Of a stretch of 64,000 nucleotides of DNA, positions 23,115-31,310 are shown piece by piece. This DNA is from Planomonospora sp. ID82291 (GTDB taxonomy: Bacteria > Actinomycetota > Actinomycetes > Streptosporangiales > Streptosporangiaceae). The notes beneath the pieces were generated by a model. The model was given only the letters and a program-made list of their open reading frames with translations. It was not told the DNA's origin and searched no databases. The first letter of the stretch is position 1; each line of letters begins with the position of its first letter. The stretch spans positions 372,001 through 436,000 of the forward strand of contig NZ_JABTEX010000003.1 of the NCBI RefSeq assembly GCF_015711645.1, read 5' to 3'. A program made the position numbers and the translations under genes.

Positions 23115-24917
23115 TCAGCGGACCACCTTGACCGCCGCCCTGACCAGGTCGCTCCGCGTCCCGTCGCCGTTCCAGGTCCCCCAGACGGCGACGTGGCGGA
23201 CCGATCCCGGGCGGACGGCGGAGGAGAGCTCCAGCTGGACGCGGATCAGCCGGTGGGCGCCGCGCGCCAGGGCGACGCGCAGGCCGGAGGCCGAGTGCAT
23301 CCCGGCGGTGACGTCGGTGTTGCCGGAGAAGTAGCGGACCGTGGAGCCTGCGGCGGCGCGTCCGCCCCTGACCGCGATGACGGCGGTCGTGGTGCCGTCG
23401 TTGTGGACGCGGACGTAGAAGCCGCCCGGTCTGAGCGTCCGCCCGGTCCAGCGCATCGTCGTCGTCCTGGTCTGCGCCGCCGACGCGCCGGCGGTGTAGA
23501 CGTTGTCGCCCACGTAGCCGGAGCCCGCGGAGGTGCTGATCAGGGCGTCGGGGCGCTGGTCGCTGGCGGCGACGGTGACGGTCATGGTGACCGGTGATCT
23601 CAGCTCGGCGCCCGCGCCGGACGAGGAGAGCGTGATGGTGAGCGTTTCCGCGGCCTCGGGAACGGCGTCGTCGCGGACGGACAGCATGACGGCCGCGGTG
23701 GTCTGGCCGGGGGCGAAGGTCAGCGTGCCCGGGGTGAGGACGAAGTCGGATCCGGGAGCGGCCTGCCCGCCGGTGTGCGCGTAGCCGACCGTGGTGGACG
23801 CGGTGCCGGTGCGGGTGACCGTCAGGGGGACGGTCCCGGCGTTCTCGGTGACCGTCCTGGCCGCCTGCTGGAAAGCCGCCGCCGACCTGCTCAGCGCCAG
23901 ATTGTGGTGGCTGCCGGCGGCGATCCGGGTCACCCCGCCCAGCCCCGCGGGCACACTGGTCTGACCGAGGTCGTTGCCGCCCCAGGCCGTGACGGTGCCA
24001 TCGGACCTCAGCGCCAGATTGTGGTGGCTGCCGGCCGCGATCCGGGTCACCCCGCCCAGCCCCGCGGGCACACTGGTCTGACCGAGGTCGTTGCCGCCCC
24101 AGGCCGTGACGGTGCCATCGGACCTCAGCGCCAGGCTGTGGTAGTAGCCCGCCGCGAGCTGGGTCACCCCGCCCAGCCCCGCGGGCACATCGGTCTCGCC
24201 TTCCACGTTCATGCCCCAGGCCGTGACGGTGCCGTCGGACCTCAGCGCCAGAGCGTGGTACGGAGCGGCGGCGATCTGGGCCACGCCGGTCAGCCCGGCG
24301 GCCCCGCCGATCAGGCCGTGGACGTCATCGCCCCAGGCGGTGACGGTGCCGTCGGACGTCAACGCCATGCTGTAGAAGGCGCCGGCGGCGATCTGGGTCA
24401 CCCCGTCCAGCCCCGCGGGCACGCCGGCCTGGCCGAGGTCGTTGCCGCCCCAGGCCGTGACGGTGCCATCCGATCTCAGCGCCAGGCTGTGGTAGTAGCC
24501 CGCCGCGAGCTGGGTCACCCCGTCCAGCCCGGCGGGCACGCCGGTCTGGCCGTCGCCGTTGTACCCCCAGGCCGTGACGGTGCCGTCGAACCTCAGCGCC
24601 AGGCTGTGGTAGTAGCCCGCCGCGACCTGGGTCACCCCGTCCAGCCCCGCGGGCACATCGGCCTGACCGTCGAGGTCGTACCCCCAGGCCGTGACGGTGC
24701 CGTCCGCCGCGGCGTGCGCGGAGGCGTGCGCAGGGGCGTGCGCGGAGGCGTGCGCAGGGGCGTGCGCGGAGGCGTGCGCAGGGGCGTGCGCGGAGGCGCG
24801 CGCAGGGGCCCCGAGCGCGGCGACGGCCGCCAGGAGGCAGGCCAGCAGTGCGGCCATCGACCGGGGACGCCCTCGCAGAGGCCGGACCGGTGCCGGAGTC
24901 GCCGGTGAAGCGCCCAT
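23115..24917 (-). CDS. Secreted RCC1-repeat beta-propeller with Calx-beta domain
   Basis: This 600-residue exported protein starts with an Arg-rich n-region and a hydrophobic signal helix (about residues 20-42). A low-complexity HAPAHASA repeat follows. Seven to eight RCC1-type repeats of about 39 residues come next (pattern DGTVTAWG-N--GQ--VPAGL-GVTQ-AAG-YHSLAL), which should form a seven-bladed propeller. Residues about 360-430 form a Calx-beta domain (PGSDFVLTPGTLTFAPGQTTA), and a beta-rich C-terminal domain completes the protein. Two adjacent repeats are almost identical at DNA level, a sign of recent duplication. RCC1-like secreted proteins are widespread in actinomycetes and probably bind surface ligands; no enzyme motif is present. 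Confidence 0.85.
   Translation of the reverse strand: MGASPATPAPVRPLRGRPRSMAALLACLLAAVAALGAPARASAHAPAHASAHAPAHASAHAPAHASAHAAADGTVTAWGYDLDGQADVPAGLDGVTQVAAGYYHSLALRFDGTVTAWGYNGDGQTGVPAGLDGVTQLAAGYYHSLALRSDGTVTAWGGNDLGQAGVPAGLDGVTQIAAGAFYSMALTSDGTVTAWGDDVHGLIGGAAGLTGVAQIAAAPYHALALRSDGTVTAWGMNVEGETDVPAGLGGVTQLAAGYYHSLALRSDGTVTAWGGNDLGQTSVPAGLGGVTRIAAGSHHNLALRSDGTVTAWGGNDLGQTSVPAGLGGVTRIAAGSHHNLALSRSAAAFQQAARTVTENAGTVPLTVTRTGTASTTVGYAHTGGQAAPGSDFVLTPGTLTFAPGQTTAAVMLSVRDDAVPEAAETLTITLSSSGAGAELRSPVTMTVTVAASDQRPDALISTSAGSGYVGDNVYTAGASAAQTRTTTMRWTGRTLRPGGFYVRVHNDGTTTAVIAVRGGRAAAGSTVRYFSGNTDVTAGMHSASGLRVALARGAHRLIRVQLELSSAVRPGSVRHVAVWGTWNGDGTRSDLVRAAVKVVR
24712..24807. repeat. 24-base tandem repeat encoding HAPAHASA
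   Basis: Four head-to-tail 24-base units (the last with one change) encode alternating His-Ala-Pro-Ala and His-Ala-Ser-Ala, directly after the signal peptide of the RCC1 protein. This would be a flexible, pH-sensitive spacer of variable length. Confidence 0.85.
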
Positions 24918-25106
24918 CAGGCGTCCTCCTCTTTCCGCTTCCGCATCGCGGGCAGGACGGCACCGGTCTCCGCCGGTCGAAGGCCGGAGTCACCCCCTCT
25001 CATTGCACGAAATGTGCGCAATATGGGAGATATGCCGAAAAAAGACGAAAGCGTCGGCTGAGATTGACGGCCGCTCCGCAACGGCCGGGCCGTCCTCCCC
25101 TGTCGA

Positions 25107-25150
25107 CGGACGGACGAACGGCCGGACGGACGAACGGCCGGACGAACGGG
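25107..25150. repeat. 16-base tandem repeat upstream of the RCC1 gene
   Basis: Two perfect copies of CGGACGGACGAACGGC and a partial third lie between the RCC1 and TetR genes. The rest of this 298-base gap holds an AT-rich patch near 25010-25060 that may carry the RCC1 promoter. Confidence 0.6.
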
Positions 25151-25215
25151 CGGCCCGGCTCCGAGCCCGGAGAACGGCCCGGCATGAGATCACCCGGAGG
25201 CGGACCGGCCCGCGG

Positions 25216-25818
25216 TCACCCGGAGGAGCCTGAGGGTCCGGACGGCCCGGCCAGGACCGCCGAGCCTTCTTTGACGTAGTCCAGCAGCGGGCGGACACGG
25301 CCGTCGAGGTGCCACTGCTCCAGGGCGCCGAAGTAGACGCCGAACAGGTAGGAGCGGACGGCGACGCGCGCCCGCGTCGGATCGGCGCCCGTGGACCTCA
25401 ACGCGGCCGTCAGGCGCTCGCTGAGGTCGTCCAGGGCGGTGTACACGGCTTCCCGCACCGCCGGCTCCTCCAGCACGTAGCGCACGCCGGACCAGGGGGT
25501 GTACAGCGCCGCCCCGCCGGAGGGGGCCGCGGCCGTGTGGACGCTCGCGACGATCCGCTCGAGCGTGCCCGGGAGATCGTCCAGGTCGAGCTGCTCCGCC
25601 AGCAGGTCCTGCCCGATGGCGGCGTGGGTGTCGGTGGTGAACAGGCCTTCCTTGGTGCCGAAGTAGCGGTAGAAGGTGCGCGGCGACACCCCGGCCGCCG
25701 CGGCCACCTGCTCGACGGTGACCGCGGTGTAGCCGTGCTCGTCGAACAGGTCGATCGCGGTCTCGATGATGTGGTGCATCGCGGCCAGCCGGTTGCGCTG
25801 GCGGAGGGTCAGAGCCAC
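25216..25818 (-). CDS. TetR-family regulator
   Basis: This 200-residue protein has a TetR helix-turn-helix (TAVTVEQVAAAAGVSPRTFYRYFGTKEGLF) and a MftR/AcrR-type C-terminal helical domain that ends in a Ser/Gly-rich tail. The GTG at 25818 is chosen because an upstream ATG at 25881 would place translation across the palindrome at 25856-25874. It is divergent from the membrane protein gene at 26098, which it most likely represses. The ligand is unknown. Confidence 0.85.
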   Translation of the reverse strand: MALTLRQRNRLAAMHHIIETAIDLFDEHGYTAVTVEQVAAAAGVSPRTFYRYFGTKEGLFTTDTHAAIGQDLLAEQLDLDDLPGTLERIVASVHTAAAPSGGAALYTPWSGVRYVLEEPAVREAVYTALDDLSERLTAALRSTGADPTRARVAVRSYLFGVYFGALEQWHLDGRVRPLLDYVKEGSAVLAGPSGPSGSSG

Positions 25819-25855
25819 CGTGCCAGCGTACCGCGTATCTGGCCCACACCCGCTA

Positions 25856-25892
25856 GATGGCAGTGCATGCCATCTTGACATGAAATGCCATC
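25856..25892. promoter_or_regulatory. TetR-type operator
   Basis: A near-perfect palindrome GATGGCAGTGCATGCCATC (25856-25874) is followed by a third half site ATGCCATC at 25885-25892. It lies 38 bases before the TetR start, between divergent genes. This is a typical autoregulated TetR operator; the TTGACA at 25875-25880 may belong to the rightward promoter. Confidence 0.65.
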
Positions 25893-26097
25893 GGCAGAAG
25901 GATGGAACCGCCCCTCACCGCACGGCGGCGGGGCGCCGCTCCCGTCCCGTTCGCGGCGACCACCCGGTCCGTGCGGCCCCGTACCGCTCCGGTGCCGCCG
26001 CGCGTCCGCCGGCCGCCCGGCGGTGCCCGACCTCCACCGTGCGAACGCGGCGATCCGCCATCCGGTCGCGGATCCCGCCCGAGGAATCGAGACGACA

Positions 26098-26565
26098 ATG
26101 CCCACCCATGCACTTGCGGGGCACCTGGTCATCGCCACCGCCCCCCTGGCGGCCCTGCTGGCGCTGGTCTACGCCTGGCGGCCGACGGCCCGTCGCCGGC
26201 TGCGCCTCCCCCTGCTGGCCGCGGGTGTCCTCAACATGGCCCTGGTCGGCTGGGCCGCGACCGCCGGGTCCACGCTCCTGGACACGTTCAAGGCGTCGGG
26301 AAGGACCACGGACGGGGAACTGGCGACGGCCGTGGTGCACGCCCACCAGGCGGACGCGCTGAGCGTGGCCTCACTGGCGCTGCTGCTGGCCGTCCTCGCC
26401 CTCGTGTGGTGGCTGCTGGCGCCGGGCAGGCCTCCGACGACGGGCGCGACGGCCGCCGCCTGCGTCCTGAGCGCCTGCGCACTGGCCGTCTGCTGGTTCG
26501 ACGCCACCACGCTGATCGAGGCCACGCGGTCGGTGTGGAGCCATCACCCCCTGTGGCAGGGCTGA
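26098..26565 (+). CDS. Four-span membrane protein under TetR control
   Basis: This 155-residue hydrophobic protein has about four membrane helices and conserved-looking HAHQADALS and WFDATTLIEA segments between them. I do not recognise the family. It is the first gene to the right of the TetR operator and is followed by the lipase-like hydrolase gene, so it may be co-regulated with it. The ATG at 26098 is preferred over upstream in-frame ATGs because it begins the hydrophobic pattern. Confidence 0.6.
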   Translation: MPTHALAGHLVIATAPLAALLALVYAWRPTARRRLRLPLLAAGVLNMALVGWAATAGSTLLDTFKASGRTTDGELATAVVHAHQADALSVASLALLLAVLALVWWLLAPGRPPTTGATAAACVLSACALAVCWFDATTLIEATRSVWSHHPLWQG

Positions 26566-26569
26566 ACCG

Positions 26570-26620
26570 ATGACCGGTCTCCGCGCCGTGCTCCGCCGTC
26601 TCACCGGGCGGGCGGAGTGA
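26570..26620 (+). CDS. Possible 16-residue leader peptide coupled to the hydrolase gene
   Basis: An ATG at 26570 opens a 16-codon Arg/Leu-rich frame whose stop overlaps the GTG start of the hydrolase gene (GTGA). It could couple translation, or it may be chance. There is no strong ribosome site. Confidence 0.25.
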   Translation: MTGLRAVLRRLTGRAE

Positions 26621-28104
26621 GGCCCCTGGAGGCGGTGCTGGTCACCGCGGACCTGCTGGCCTTCCTCCTCCTGGTCGGCCCGGTGCCGCGCGGGCTCCGG
26701 CGGGCGGTGCCCGCCGCGCTCGCGGCGGCGGTGGCCCAGGCGCTGCTGGAAGGTCCGCGCTGGCAGGTGATCCCCGCCTACGCGCTGGCGGCGGCCGTCA
26801 CCGCGGCATGGCTGCGGCGCGCCGTCGCACCGGCGCGCCGGCCGGTCGGGCGCACCCGGTTCCGGCGGCTCGCCACCGCCGTCACCGCGGTGCTGGGCGC
26901 GGCAGGGCTGATCGTCTCGGCGGCGGCGCCGATCCTGCTGCCCGTGTTCTCCTTCCCCCCGCCCGCCGGTCCCCACCGGATCGGCACCGCGACCTACCAC
27001 TGGACCGATGACGGGCGTCCCGACGTCCTCGCGGCGGACCCGCGGGCCCGCCGCGAACTGATGGTGCAGATCTGGTATCCCGCCGCCGACGGGCCGTCCG
27101 CGCCCCGCGCCCCCTACGTGCAGGACGGCGACGTCTTCGTGGCCATGGCGCACCTGGCCGGGGCGCCGGGCCTCACCTTCACCCACCTGCGCCACGTGAC
27201 GACGAACGCCTCCGCGTCCGCGCCCGTGGCCGGGGCCGGGGTCGGGGAGCGGTCCCGCCATCCGGTGCTGATCTTCCTGGAGGGGGCGATGGGCTTCCGC
27301 CAGATGAACACCTTCCAGGTCGAGCACCTGGTCTCCCACGGCTACGTCGTCGCGGCCGTCGACCACCCGCACGCCGCCGCCTCGGTGCGCTTCCCCGACG
27401 GGCGCCGCACCGCCGCGCCGCCCCCGGACCGGCTCAAAGCCCTGATCGACCGGAGCTTCGACCCGGCCGGCACGGCCCCGGCGCCCGGCGGCCAGGCGCT
27501 CGACGGCGGCCTCGTCCCCCAGCTCGCGCGTGACGTCGCCTTCGTCCTGGACCGGCTGACCGCCCTGGACCGGGCGGACCCGGCCGGCCTCCTGACCGGG
27601 CGGCTGGACCTGGACCGCATCGGCGCCTTCGGCGTCTCGCTGGGCGGCATCGTCACCGGTGAGGCCTGCCGGGCGGAGCCGCGGCTGCGCGCCTGCCTGA
27701 TGATGGACACGCGGATGACCCCCGGCGTGGTGCGCGACGGCCTGGACCGGCCGAGCATGTGGATCACCCGCGACGCCGCCACCATGCGGCGGGAGGGCTG
27801 GTCGCCCGAAGAGGTCGCCCAGCACCAGAACAGCATGCGGGCGGTCTTCGCCAAGCGGCCCGCGGACGGCTACCTCGTGCGCGTACCCGGGATGTTCCAC
27901 GCCGACTTCACCGACGTCTCCTCCTGGTCGCCGCTGCTGTCCCTGCTCGGCCTCACCGGCTCGGTCCCCGCGGAGCGGGGGCACGCCATCCTCAACGCCT
28001 ACAGCCTGGCGTTCTTCGACCGGCACCTGAGGAACCGCCCGGCGCCGCTGCTGGACGGCCCCGCGCGGGACTATCCGGAGGTGCTGCTCGAAACGCGCCC
28101 CTGA
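26617..28104 (+). CDS. Membrane-anchored alpha/beta hydrolase, PAF-acetylhydrolase-like
   Basis: This 495-residue protein has three membrane helices in the first 115 residues. An alpha/beta hydrolase domain follows, similar to platelet-activating-factor acetylhydrolase II. It has RRELMVQIWYPA, HPVLIFLEGAMG (oxyanion strand) and the nucleophile elbow GAFGVSLGG. A catalytic His in GMFHADFTD is also present. The domain should face outside and cleave short acyl esters or lipids. It uses a GTG start overlapping the small leader frame. It is probably in one unit with the membrane protein before it. Confidence 0.85.
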   Translation: MRPLEAVLVTADLLAFLLLVGPVPRGLRRAVPAALAAAVAQALLEGPRWQVIPAYALAAAVTAAWLRRAVAPARRPVGRTRFRRLATAVTAVLGAAGLIVSAAAPILLPVFSFPPPAGPHRIGTATYHWTDDGRPDVLAADPRARRELMVQIWYPAADGPSAPRAPYVQDGDVFVAMAHLAGAPGLTFTHLRHVTTNASASAPVAGAGVGERSRHPVLIFLEGAMGFRQMNTFQVEHLVSHGYVVAAVDHPHAAASVRFPDGRRTAAPPPDRLKALIDRSFDPAGTAPAPGGQALDGGLVPQLARDVAFVLDRLTALDRADPAGLLTGRLDLDRIGAFGVSLGGIVTGEACRAEPRLRACLMMDTRMTPGVVRDGLDRPSMWITRDAATMRREGWSPEEVAQHQNSMRAVFAKRPADGYLVRVPGMFHADFTDVSSWSPLLSLLGLTGSVPAERGHAILNAYSLAFFDRHLRNRPAPLLDGPARDYPEVLLETRP

Positions 28105-28180
28105 CCCGCCGCACCGCGGCGGTGCGACGGCACGGAGGCCGCGGCGAATTCCATCGGAAACGAACAAGGAAGGAAGTCCG

Positions 28181-28708
28181 ATGACGGAGCGATCGGAACA
28201 CCGGGGACCTGGCATCGTCGACCGGCTGTACGCGGTGAAGCGGTGGATGTACCGCGGTGGCCGCCCTCATCTGCTGGCACGGGCGATGAACCGGGTGGCC
28301 ACCCTCCAGCACTCCACGGGGCTGCTCGTGCCCCGCCGGGCGGTCACGCTCGAGGTGCGCGGCCGCTCCAGCGGCCGGATGATCGCGGTACCGGTGGTGG
28401 TGGCCGACCACGAGGGCCAGGAGTACCTGGTGTCCATGCTCGGCGAGGACGCCAACTGGGTCCGCAACGTCCGCGCCGCCGACGGCCGGGCGGTCCTGCA
28501 CCGGAGGGGGCGCCGACCGGTCGTGCTCCAGGAGGTCGAGGCCGGCGCGCGCGCGCCGATCCTGCGTCGCTATCTGGCGCTGGCGCCCGGCGCCCGGCCG
28601 CACGTGCCGGTCACCCGCGACTCCCCGCTGGAGGCCTTCGCGGCGATCGCCGCGGATCACCCCGTCTTCCGGATCACCGCCGCCCCTCCGGCGGCATCGC
28701 CGATGTGA
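28181..28708 (+). CDS. Deazaflavin (F420)-dependent nitroreductase-family protein
   Basis: This 175-residue protein of the Ddn/FDOR split-barrel group has VTLEVRGRSSGRMIAVPVVVADHEGQEYLVSMLGED and NWVRNVRAADG. These are characteristic of F420H2-dependent quinone/nitro reductases of actinomycetes. An N-terminal amphipathic helix may attach it to the membrane. It lies 76 bases after the hydrolase gene with its own GGAAGGAAG ribosome site. The substrate is unknown. Confidence 0.87.
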   Translation: MTERSEHRGPGIVDRLYAVKRWMYRGGRPHLLARAMNRVATLQHSTGLLVPRRAVTLEVRGRSSGRMIAVPVVVADHEGQEYLVSMLGEDANWVRNVRAADGRAVLHRRGRRPVVLQEVEAGARAPILRRYLALAPGARPHVPVTRDSPLEAFAAIAADHPVFRITAAPPAASPM

Positions 28709-28903
28709 TCCCGCCACCGGTCCGACCACGACGAACAGGCCTTATCGGGTGTTTCACGCCCATCATTGCGGGCAGGGCGAAACAGCAGATGTCGAGGCCG
28801 TCACCGGCCGGCCGCCGAGCGCAGCGGGTCACGGCCCGCCGGCCTCGGCGGCCGGCCGCGGCCGGCACCCGTACCCGAACACACCACCGGCAAAGGATCC
28901 GCG

Positions 28904-29437
28904 ATGGCGAGCATTCATACACACCGTGACGACACCCGGTCGACCTCGGCCCACGGCCCCGCCGCCAAGGTGTGGGCGATCACCCGCATCGCCCTGGGCT
29001 GGATCTTCCTCTGGGCCTTCCTGGACAAGCTCTTCGGCCTGGGATTCTCCACCCCCTCCGAGCGGGCCTGGATCAACGGGGGCAGTCCCACCTCCGGGTT
29101 CCTCAAGGGCACCGGCGAGAACGCCCTCGGCGGCATGTTCTCCGGCCTGGCCGGCCAGGGCTGGGTCGACTGGCTGTTCATGCTCGGCCTGCTCGGGATC
29201 GGCACCGCGCTGATCCTCGGCATCGGCCTGCGCGTCGCCGCCGTCACGGGCGCCCTGCTGATGGTGCTCATGTGGATGGCCCAGCTCCCGCTGGAGACCA
29301 ACCCGATCATCGACGACCACATCATCTACGCGCTCGTGCTGGCCGGTCTGGCGCTGAGCAACGCCGGCGACACCTGGGGCCTGGGCCGCCAGTGGGGCGC
29401 CACCAACCTGGTGCGCGGCAAGCCCTTCCTCAAGTAG
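28904..29437 (+). CDS. DoxX-family membrane protein
   Basis: This 177-residue protein has four predicted membrane helices and DoxX-like features (LGWIFLWAFLDKLFGLGF, then a C-terminal DDHIIYALVLAGLALSNAG). The family supplies small membrane subunits for quinol/thiosulfate-linked redox complexes or acts in detoxification; here no partner is adjacent. The ATG at 28904 has an AAAGGATC ribosome site. The gene ends 15 bases before a very strong hairpin. Confidence 0.82.
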   Translation: MASIHTHRDDTRSTSAHGPAAKVWAITRIALGWIFLWAFLDKLFGLGFSTPSERAWINGGSPTSGFLKGTGENALGGMFSGLAGQGWVDWLFMLGLLGIGTALILGIGLRVAAVTGALLMVLMWMAQLPLETNPIIDDHIIYALVLAGLALSNAGDTWGLGRQWGATNLVRGKPFLK

Positions 29438-29452
29438 CACCCGACCGCGTCC

Positions 29453-29488
29453 GCCGGCCGGTCCCGTCCTCGGACGGGGCCGGCCGGC
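29453..29488 (+). terminator. Very strong hairpin terminator after the DoxX gene
   Basis: A 17-base-pair stem with a single G-U pair (GCCGGCCGGTCCCGTCC with GGACGGGGCCGGCCGGC) and a minimal loop starts 15 bases after the stop. There is no U-tract. Confidence 0.8.
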
Positions 29489-29502
29489 CGCATGCGCAGG
29501 TG

Positions 29503-29655
29503 CCGACCACCGACCACCGACCACCGACCACCGCACCGGGCACCGGGCACCGGGCACCGGGCACCGGGCACCGGGCACCGGGCACCGGGCACCGGGCACC
29601 GGGCACCGGGCGGCAGACGCGCATGGGCGCCGGGCGGCAGACGCGCATGGGCGCC
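29503..29655. repeat. Heptamer tandem array plus 24-base repeats
   Basis: Four copies of CCGACCA (29503-29530) run into eleven perfect copies of GCACCGG (29533-29609). A 24-base unit then occurs twice, containing GGCAGACGCGCATGGGCGCC. The array lies in the leader before the secreted TIM-barrel-like gene, about 100-250 bases from its start. A period of 7 is not a multiple of 3, so the array is not a coding repeat. Confidence 0.9.
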
Positions 29656-29752
29656 GGACGAGCACACGGGCGCCGGACAACAGGCGCACATTTGGCTAAT
29701 TTGTGAAAAATACGCCAGCGCGTCACATTCACCGAGCGGACATAGGCACACC

Positions 29753-30679
29753 ATGTGCAACGTCACCCGGGCGGTCATGACCGCCCTGTCGCTCACCGTG
29801 CTGATCACCCCTTCCGTGCCGGCCGCCGCGGCGCCGACTCCCCCACCGCTCCGGGCCGCCGCCTCCGCCCTCGCCGCCCCGCCGCCGGCCGGGGCGCGCG
29901 CAGCACCCGTACCGGCGGGCACCCGGGCGATGTGGCTGTGGAACTCCGCCACCGCGGCCCCGGCCGACGTGCTGGCCTGGGCACGCGACCAGGACGTGAA
30001 GGAGATCTTCGCCTACGCCCCCGCCAACCTGCCCACCAACTCCGCCCAGCTGACCCGGATGCGCGAGCTCAAGCGCGGCGCCGACACGGCCGGCATCCGC
30101 CTGACCGCCCTGGGCGGAGAACCGGAGTGGGCCACCGACCACGCCGCGGCGCGGGCCTGGCAGCGCGCGGTGCTGGGCACCGGGCTGTTCGCCGGCAGCC
30201 ACGTCGACGTGGAGCCCTACGCGCTGCCCGCCTGGCAGAGCGACCAGGAGACGCTGGCGCAGTCCTTCGTCCGGATGCTGGAGGTCCTGCAGGCCGACAG
30301 CACCCGGCCGCTGGAGGCCGACGTGCCGTTCTGGTACGGCGAGATCCCCCTGGAGACCGGCGCCGTCCTGGCCGATCAGGTCCTGGCGCAGGTGAACGCC
30401 GTCACCGTCATGAGTTACCGCGACACCGCCACCGGTCCCAACTCGATGGCCGACGTCGCCGCCGACATGCTCACCCGCGGAGCCGCCGCGGGCAGGCCGG
30501 TCCGGCTGGCCGCCGAGACCGTTCCCCTGGACGACTGCCCCCACTGCACCTTCGCCGGAGAGGAACCGGCGCACATGACCACGGTGCTGGCCGAGGTGGA
30601 CACGGCCGTCGGCGCGTACGCGACGTTCAACGGCATCGCGATCCACCACTACGACTCCTGGCGCACCCTGGCCGCCTGA
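29753..30679 (+). CDS. Secreted TIM-barrel-like protein, possible glycoside hydrolase
   Basis: This 308-residue protein has a clear signal peptide (hydrophobic helix to VPAAAA, about residues 9-27). It has repeated beta-alpha elements expected of a TIM barrel: AMWLWNSATAAPADVLAWARDQDVKEIFAY, GIRLTALGGEPEW, SHVDVEPYALP, VTVMSYRDTA and IAIHHYDSW. The acidic residues in VDVEPY and the MSYRD strand look like an active site of glycoside-hydrolase type. I cannot assign a family. A TTTGTGAAAAAT AT-rich patch before the ATG may be the promoter. A strong hairpin follows. Confidence 0.65.
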   Translation: MCNVTRAVMTALSLTVLITPSVPAAAAPTPPPLRAAASALAAPPPAGARAAPVPAGTRAMWLWNSATAAPADVLAWARDQDVKEIFAYAPANLPTNSAQLTRMRELKRGADTAGIRLTALGGEPEWATDHAAARAWQRAVLGTGLFAGSHVDVEPYALPAWQSDQETLAQSFVRMLEVLQADSTRPLEADVPFWYGEIPLETGAVLADQVLAQVNAVTVMSYRDTATGPNSMADVAADMLTRGAAAGRPVRLAAETVPLDDCPHCTFAGEEPAHMTTVLAEVDTAVGAYATFNGIAIHHYDSWRTLAA

Positions 30680-30692
30680 CGGACGGGAGGGG

Positions 30693-30724
30693 GCGGGCGC
30701 GTCCGGCACGCCGGACGCGCCCGC
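30693..30724 (+). terminator. Perfect 14-bp hairpin after the TIM-barrel gene
   Basis: GCGGGCGCGTCCGG and its exact complement close a CACG loop, 13 bases after the stop. Further pairing of GGGAG with CTCCC extends the stem. It may also serve the convergent gene at 30770. Confidence 0.85.
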
Positions 30725-30786
30725 TCTCCCGTGCCCGTCGATTCGGACGGTCCGGCTCTCCCGTGCCCGTCAGTCCGGACGGTCCG
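30723..30786. repeat. 32-base tandem duplication after the hairpin
   Basis: Two head-to-tail copies (30723-30754 and 30755-30786) differ at only a few positions around GATT/AGTC. The second copy includes the last codons and stop of the minus-strand gene at 30770, so the duplication copied the 3' end of that gene. Confidence 0.75.
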
Positions 30787-31084
30787 GGACGTCGATGCCC
30801 GCGGCCTCGCATATCCGGGCCAGCGGCCGGAAGGCCACGATCGACCGGCCGGTACGGCCGAGCGGGGCGACCGTCTCCGCGACGGCCGGGACCGTCGACT
30901 GGCGGGCGTGCTGCGCGGCCGCGACCAGCCCGGTGAAGACGTTCCGGCCGTCGTCCGAGTGGTGGGTGGCCGCCAGGATCCGGCAGGCCCGTTCGGCGGG
31001 CGCGTCCAGTGGCCGCGCCTGCGGCGCGCCGGGTCCGGTGGCGATCCCCGCCGCCACGAGAACCGCCAGGAGCGGTGCCGACAT
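30770..31084 (-). CDS. Small secreted protein of unknown function
   Basis: This 104-residue protein begins with a short hydrophobic signal-like helix (MSAPLLAVLVAAGIATG). Its mature part contains two cysteines (ERACRILAATHH and LARICEAAGIDVPD) that could form a disulfide. I do not recognise the family. The 3' end lies in a tandem duplication. Its upstream region, 31085 to 31310, is shared with the divergent LuxR-type regulator. Confidence 0.55.
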   Translation of the reverse strand: MSAPLLAVLVAAGIATGPGAPQARPLDAPAERACRILAATHHSDDGRNVFTGLVAAAQHARQSTVPAVAETVAPLGRTGRSIVAFRPLARICEAAGIDVPDRPD

Positions 31085-31310
31085 CGCGTCCCCCTGCTTT
31101 CCGGATGATGGTGTTCCCCTGACCAGGGGGAATACCCGAACGATGCGTGCCTATGCCGCGATCTGGACCGCCCCGCCCGAGAGGAGGCGCCCGGCGGGTG
31201 GCCGGGGCCGTCCGCACCGGTGGGAGCACCGGTCGCGCAGACGCCCGCGGCTCCGGGGGAGCCCGTCACCCGCTCTTCTCATCCGTGACATCCGGGCGTA
31301 ACACTGAGGC

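Noticed and set aside
29503-29655. The short repeat array, considered as a CRISPR array
   Set aside because: Units are 7 bases with no spacers, and no cas gene is present.
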